NCBI GenBank assembly: GCA_017525015.1
Contig: JAFXUK010000006.1
Coordinates: forward strand, 1-9,782
DNA from: Bacilli bacterium
GTDB taxonomy: Bacteria; Bacillota; Bacilli; RF39; UBA660
Direction: 5' to 3'
DNA: 9,782 nucleotides
The first letter of the stretch is position 1. Each line of letters opens with the position of its first letter. The notes under the pieces were generated by a model, which saw only the letters and a list, made by a program, of their open reading frames with translations, was not told where the DNA came from and searched no databases. The translations under genes were made by a program, and so were the position numbers. Shown in pieces: positions 6,136 to 9,782 of this stretch.

Positions 6136-7671
6136 TCATGAATACCATGAAGGTCTTGTAGCAGATGTAGTTCCTGTTCCAGAAAAAGCCCAAGACATAT
6201 CACAACTAGAAGGAATATTCCAACTATTCAAACAAGTAGCATCAGTTATTTTAGTATCATATTCAAAAATAGTATTAATACTTGTTAAACTACCAACATT
6301 CCAATTACTAATTGGAGTTAAATCACTCAGATTATTGCAACTTGCAAACATTCCACTCATATCAGTTACATTACTAGTATCCCAATTTCTTATTGGACTT
6401 AAATCAGTTAAGTCATATATATATCCAAACAATCCACTCATATTATTTACATTAGAAACATCCCAATTACCTATTGGCGTAAGATCAGTAATCTTAGTAT
6501 ATCTAAACATTCCACTCATTTCAGATAAACTACTTACATTCCAATTACTCAAAGAACTAATATCACTTAAATTACAATTAAAGAAAATAATAGACATATC
6601 TGTTACATTACCAACATTCCAATTTGCCAGTGCCGTAATATTAGATAAAGAATTAGCATCATGAAAAAGTGCAAACATATTCTCTACATTACTCACATCC
6701 CAATTACTTAAATATGATATATCCGCTAAATTTTCACAACTATCAAACATACATTCCATATTTTTTACCAAAGAGGTATTCACATTTTCTAAACCACTAA
6801 TATCTTCTAAATTACTAAAATATATTGAGTAAAAATTTTCTCCATCTTCATAATATTCAAAGAAATATGAAGAATCTTCATTTAAATATACAACTTTAGC
6901 ATCACTATACCAATATATTGTACCTAAGTTCTTTTCTCCTTCGTTAAGTTCAAACCACATGTATATTGGTTTATCCGAGTCACTTTTAGATATAATATTA
7001 TCGTTTGTCAATCCAGACTTTAATGTATTACTTCTTTTAAATGCAGACACATAAGCAGGAACTCCATCATTGGGTGTTCCTGATAAAGAAACCATAGAAG
7101 CAGATACATCTAAACCAGGCTTAAAAGTAGATACTGAGTGTACACTATCATTAGCCATTAAATAATTAAACTCTAATGTAAAACTAAGTTCCATTTCCTC
7201 AGTTGGTAAATCACTCAAATCAATATCTTTATAGAAAAAATTAACAGTAATTGTTTTTGAACTATTAGCCGGTAACATATCATATTGAGCTAATGACTCT
7301 CCATTTTGATATGTAATTGTATAATCTATATAATCACTAAAGTCACTATTTGCAGTAACATTTACTGAATCAAACATTGCATCCAAACTACCATCATTAA
7401 CTATATCTACATTAAACTTATAATAGTCTCCAGGTAGTCTTAAACCTGATGCAAAAGTAATAGTTAAATCATCATCACTAACTGTTGGAGTATCTGGTGA
7501 ATAACTAGTATTATCAACTACAACATTATCAAAATGTATATTCCAACTTTGACTTCCAAAAGATCCAATACCATTAATATTTAAATTAGCAGTTAAATAA
7601 GCAAAACCTATACCTATAAAAACAACTAATAAACCATATATATATTTATAATATCTTTTCCTTCTCTTCAT
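6136..7671 (-). CDS. SipW/TasA-like domain plus BspA-type leucine-rich repeat surface protein, copy B
   Basis: A 511-residue paralogue of the genes on either side, with the same order of signal segment, TasA-like module, YMWFE/GTIYWYSDA lead-in and DUF285 repeats. It differs in three ways. The N-terminus has one extra residue (KRRKRYYKYIYG). Only eight repeats are present (about 296-500) against nine. The repeat sequences are clearly diverged from the other two, with several units lacking the terminal cysteine (for example MFRYTKITDL and LFGYIYDL). The last unit is atypical (SWNIPSSCDMSWAF) before the shared ending RPSWYS. TGA is followed directly by TAA. The frame runs upstream to an ATG at 7779, but that crosses copy C's stop, its terminator and the promoter; 7671 is the start, with AGGAAGG 4-5 nt before it. 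Function as for copy A. No wall anchor is visible. Confidence 0.92.
   Translation of the reverse strand: MKRRKRYYKYIYGLLVVFIGIGFAYLTANLNINGIGSFGSQSWNIHFDNVVVDNTSYSPDTPTVSDDDLTITFASGLRLPGDYYKFNVDIVNDGSLDAMFDSVNVTANSDFSDYIDYTITYQNGESLAQYDMLPANSSKTITVNFFYKDIDLSDLPTEEMELSFTLEFNYLMANDSVHSVSTFKPGLDVSASMVSLSGTPNDGVPAYVSAFKRSNTLKSGLTNDNIISKSDSDKPIYMWFELNEGEKNLGTIYWYSDAKVVYLNEDSSYFFEYYEDGENFYSIYFSNLEDISGLENVNTSLVKNMECMFDSCENLADISYLSNWDVSNVENMFALFHDANSLSNITALANWNVGNVTDMSIIFFNCNLSDISSLSNWNVSSLSEMSGMFRYTKITDLTPIGNWDVSNVNNMSGLFGYIYDLTDLSPIRNWDTSNVTDMSGMFASCNNLSDLTPISNWNVGSLTSINTIFEYDTKITDATCLNSWNIPSSCDMSWAFSGTGTTSATRPSWYS
6172..6786 (-). repeat. DUF285 repeat array of copy B (eight units)
   Basis: Eight degenerate coding repeats of about 24 residues, recognisable by NWD-V-S-N-V-x-x-M or NWN-V-G-x-V/L and a following IF/LF/MF. 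The array is one unit shorter and less uniform than those of copies A and C. Confidence 0.75.
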
Positions 7672-7675
7672 AAGT

Positions 7676-7723
7676 ACCTTCCTATCATATAAAGTATAAC
7701 ATAAAAACAAAAGCATGTTATAC
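7676..7723 (-). promoter_or_regulatory. Promoter with inverted-repeat operator-like site, copy B
   Basis: Base for base the same as the site before copy A: -35 ATAACA (7721-7716), 17-nt spacer, extended -10 TGT-TATACT (-10 at 7698-7693), ribosome site AGGAAGGT (7683-7676), and the 9-bp inverted repeat at 7723-7715 and 7702-7694 covering both boxes. Confidence 0.65.
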
Positions 7724-7739
7724 ATAATTATTTTTACAT

Positions 7740-7765
7740 AAAAAAAGTATTGCAAAGCAATACTT
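7740..7765 (-). terminator. Intrinsic terminator of BspA-like copy C
   Basis: Same perfect 9-bp stem, TTT loop and seven-U tract as at 6109-6134, placed 1 bp after the stop codon of copy C (7769-7767). Confidence 0.9.
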
Positions 7766-7766
7766 A

Positions 7767-9380
7767 TCATGAATACCATGATGGTCGATTAGAAGATGAT
7801 ACTCCAGAATTATCAAACATGGAATCCATATCATTTACACTTGAAGTGTTCCAACTATTTAAAGCAGTAGCACTACGTAAAGCTGAACAGTAATAGAACA
7901 TTTTTCGCATATCTGTAACTTTAATAGTATTCCAATTACTAAGTGGAGTAACATCATTCAATTGTTTACAAAGCTCAAACATATAACTCATATTCTTAAC
8001 ATTACCTGTATTCCAATTACTTAATGCAGAGACATCAGCTAGAATATCGCAGCTTGAAAACAATCCATACATGTTTTCAACATTAGATACATTCCAATTT
8101 GCTAATGCTGATATGTCAGTTAAGTTATCACAACTATCAAACATGGAAGACATATTAGTTACACTAGAAATATTCCAGTTTCCAATGCCATTTAAAGAAC
8201 TAGCACCAATACCATAGAACAATGCTGACATATCGGTAACTTTACTTATATTCCAATTACTAAGTGGGGTTAAATCTGTTATTTTTGAGCAACTCTCAAA
8301 TGCACCATGCATATTTTCCAATTTACTAGTATTCCAATTACTAGCAAACAATAAACTATTCATTTGGCAATCATAAAAAGTTAACTCCATGTTTGTAACA
8401 TTGCTAGTATCCCAACTACTGATAGAATCAAAATTACTTAACTGAGAACACCCAAAAAACATATGATCAATACTTTTCAATTTAGAAGAATTAACATTTA
8501 ATAATCCAGATATATCACTTAGTTCTTCAAAATAAATAGTAAAATAATTATTATCAATTTCACAATAATTAAAGAAATATGAAGAATCTTCATTCATATA
8601 TACAACATCAGCATCACTATACCAATATATTGTACCCAAGCTCTCTTCCCCTTGATTAATTTCAAACCACATATAAATTGGTTTATCTGAATCACTAGTA
8701 GATATAATATTATCATCTGTTAATCCAGCCTTTAACTCACTACTTTTCTTAAAAGCAGACACATAAGCTGGAACTTCATCAACAGGAGTATTAGATAATG
8801 CTATCATAGAAGCAGATACTTCTAAACCTGGCTTGAAAGTAGCAACTGAGTGTGCATTCTCATTTGCCATTAAATAATTAAATTCTAATGTAAAACTAAG
8901 TTCCATTTCCTCAGTTGGTAAATCACTCAAATCAATATCTTTGTAGAAAAAATTAACAGTAATTGTTTTTGAACTATTAGCCGGTAACATATCATATTGA
9001 GCTAATGACTCTCCACTTTGATAAGAAATCGTATAATCTATATAATCACTAAAATCACTAGTAGCAGTAACATTTACTGCATCAAACATTGCATCCAAAG
9101 TACCATCATTTACTATATCTACATTAAATTTATAATAGTCACCTGGAATTCTTAATCCAGATGCAAAGGTAATAGTTAAATCATCATTACTAATTGTTGG
9201 AGTTACTGGATTATAACTTGTATTATCCACTACAACATTCTCAAAATGAATATCCCAGCTTTGACTTCCAAATGAGCCTATACCATTAATATTTAAATTA
9301 GCCGTTAAATAAGCAAAACCTATACCAATAAAAACGACTAATATACCATATATGTATTTATAACTTTTTCTTCTTCTCAT
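7767..9380 (-). CDS. SipW/TasA-like domain plus BspA-type leucine-rich repeat surface protein, copy C
   Basis: A 537-residue paralogue that aligns with copy A without gaps and has one extra C-terminal serine. MRRRKSYKYIYG and a hydrophobic stretch (about 9-26) form the SipW-type signal segment. Residues about 30-172 are the TasA-like module. PIYMWFEINQGEESLGTIYWYSDADVVYMN (within about 233-265) is the lead-in, and nine DUF285 repeats occupy about 295-525, ending RPSWYS. Many repeat units are nearly the same as in copy A. Unlike copies A and B it has no promoter cassette of its own. It starts 8 bp after the stop codon of the gene upstream, with AGGTGA overlapping that stop, so it is probably co-transcribed and translationally coupled with it. 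It may represent the founding copy. Surface adhesion or display is inferred from the family. Confidence 0.93.
   Translation of the reverse strand: MRRRKSYKYIYGILVVFIGIGFAYLTANLNINGIGSFGSQSWDIHFENVVVDNTSYNPVTPTISNDDLTITFASGLRIPGDYYKFNVDIVNDGTLDAMFDAVNVTATSDFSDYIDYTISYQSGESLAQYDMLPANSSKTITVNFFYKDIDLSDLPTEEMELSFTLEFNYLMANENAHSVATFKPGLEVSASMIALSNTPVDEVPAYVSAFKKSSELKAGLTDDNIISTSDSDKPIYMWFEINQGEESLGTIYWYSDADVVYMNEDSSYFFNYCEIDNNYFTIYFEELSDISGLLNVNSSKLKSIDHMFFGCSQLSNFDSISSWDTSNVTNMELTFYDCQMNSLLFASNWNTSKLENMHGAFESCSKITDLTPLSNWNISKVTDMSALFYGIGASSLNGIGNWNISSVTNMSSMFDSCDNLTDISALANWNVSNVENMYGLFSSCDILADVSALSNWNTGNVKNMSYMFELCKQLNDVTPLSNWNTIKVTDMRKMFYYCSALRSATALNSWNTSSVNDMDSMFDNSGVSSSNRPSWYS
7806..8498 (-). 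repeat. DUF285 repeat array of copy C (nine units)
   Basis: Nine coding repeats of about 24 residues (NWN-x-S-x-V-x-x-M-x-x-MF-x-x-C), in register with those of copy A. Most unit-to-unit substitutions are shared with copy A and not with copy B. Confidence 0.8.
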
Positions 9381-9384
9381 ATAA

Positions 9385-9390
9385 TCACCT
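9385..9390 (-). promoter_or_regulatory. Ribosome site of copy C overlapping the upstream stop codon
   Basis: Minus-strand AGGTGA (9390-9385) lies 4 nt before the ATG at 9380 and shares its first two bases with the TAG stop (9391-9389) of the upstream gene. No promoter or hairpin fits in the 8-bp gap, which points to coupled translation from one transcript. Confidence 0.65.
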
Positions 9391-9782
9391 AACTACCGTT
9401 AGACTCGGTCATATTACAAGTATAATCACTATCTAATAAAGATTTCTCTACACTATCAATATTAGTATCACTAATAAATGAAGGTAAACTTATACCATAT
9501 TGTGTATATAAAGTTTTAACACTATCAGAATTATATTTAGAATAATCAAATGAATGAGATTCGGTTACTGTACCTTCAAACATATCACAACTTAAAGATG
9601 CTCCATTATCACTAGTTGATAAAGCACCTGATAAACCTTTGCAATTTGTATATAAAAGATTTAAATTAGCATAATCTAGAGTTTTATCTCCTTTAGTTGC
9701 AACATCATAATTAAATGATTTTATTTCTTTATTAACAAATGAAATATCTATTGAATATATTAAATCATAAGTTTCATTACTA
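9389..9782 (-). CDS. 3' part of an unrecognised protein gene, 5' end outside the window
   Basis: The frame is open from the window edge to TAG at 9391-9389, giving about 131 codons of C-terminal sequence. An internal ATG at 9583 could be taken as a start, but the frame continues without a stop upstream through YDLIYSIDISFVNKEIKSF and LDYANLNLLYTNCKGLSG, so this is a longer protein. The visible part is polar, rich in Ser, Asp, Tyr and Asn, and has three cysteines (NCKGL, LKCDMFEG, YTCNMTES). It has no DUF285 repeats and no hydrophobic segment. The style suggests an exported protein or lipoprotein, but its N-terminus would be needed to tell. It is followed after 8 bp by copy C, so the two probably form an operon. 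Confidence 0.75.
   Translation of the reverse strand, partial: SNETYDLIYSIDISFVNKEIKSFNYDVATKGDKTLDYANLNLLYTNCKGLSGALSTSDNGASLSCDMFEGTVTESHSFDYSKYNSDSVKTLYTQYGISLPSFISDTNIDSVEKSLLDSDYTCNMTESNGS

Larger units (their letters stand above)
6024..6150. repeat. 127-bp intergenic cassette, copy 1 (identical to 7655-7781)
   Basis: Positions 6024-6150 match 7655-7781 without a mismatch, at an offset of 1631 bp. The cassette holds the first codons of the downstream gene, ribosome site, promoter with inverted repeat, terminator, and the last few codons of the preceding paralogue. Perfect identity over mostly non-coding DNA, next to diverged coding DNA, suggests recent duplication or gene conversion. 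Confidence 0.9.
7655..7781. repeat. 127-bp intergenic cassette, copy 2 (identical to 6024-6150)
   Basis: Second copy of the terminator-promoter cassette, lying between copies C and B. The identity stops at 7782, within the third-last to fourth-last codons of copy C. Confidence 0.9.

Noticed and set aside
6041..6193. In-frame N-terminal extension of copy A to an ATG at 6193 (51 extra codons, partly hydrophobic)
   Set aside because: It crosses copy B's stop region, its terminator, the promoter and the ribosome site. The matching part of copy B is non-coding for the same reason, and MKRRKSYK at 6040 has a proper ribosome site.
6119..6664. Plus-strand open frame of 181 codons
   Set aside because: Lies antisense to the repeat array of copy B. 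Its apparent repeats are the mirror of the DUF285 repeats, and there is no ribosome site.
7672..7779. In-frame N-terminal extension of copy B to an ATG at 7779
   Set aside because: Same reason: it reads backwards through an identical terminator-promoter cassette, and 7671 has the ribosome site.
4466..8498. Periodic short repeats that might suggest a CRISPR array
   Set aside because: The period of about 72 nt is in frame within coding sequence and encodes DUF285 units; repeats are degenerate and there are no uniform spacers.

Overview
This is an AT-rich window in which every complete gene lies on the minus strand, read from high to low coordinates. Tryptophan is TGG throughout, so the standard bacterial code applies. 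GGAGG-type ribosome sites, extended -10 promoters, Tex and SipW-type secreted proteins point to a low-GC Bacillota. It is perhaps a gut Bacilli lineage related to the RF39 or Erysipelotrichia-like groups; that placement is inference.

Layout, left to right. Positions 1-141 are the right end of an IS3-like insertion sequence on the plus strand: the last codons of a DDE transposase, then a terminal inverted repeat. Positions 153-965 encode an unrecognised membrane-anchored extracellular protein. Positions 1035-3188 encode the transcription accessory protein Tex. Positions 3319-4359 encode a secreted protein with a SipW/TasA-like N-terminal half and a cysteine-containing C-terminal tail. Three tandem paralogues follow (4430-6040, 6136-7671, 7767-9380). 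Each joins the same N-terminal module to an array of BspA-type (DUF285) leucine-rich repeats. Positions 9389-9782 hold the 3' part of another gene that runs off the window; it sits 8 bp upstream of the last paralogue, so the two are probably one transcript.

The four genes from 3319 to 9380 form a surface-protein locus. They share a twin-basic signal segment, a b-sandwich-like domain resembling TasA/camelysin, and variable C-terminal modules. The likely role is a displayed or fibre-forming adhesin family diversified by duplication and recombination. No SipW peptidase, sortase or LPXTG anchor is visible here.

The intergenic gaps are compact: a stop codon, a hairpin terminator, then an extended -10 promoter 21-25 nt before the next start. 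Two gaps are identical over 127 bp and carry a 9-bp inverted repeat spanning the -35 and -10 boxes. The three BspA-like genes are mosaics: different segments are most alike between different pairs. No RNA genes, CRISPR array or phage genes were seen.
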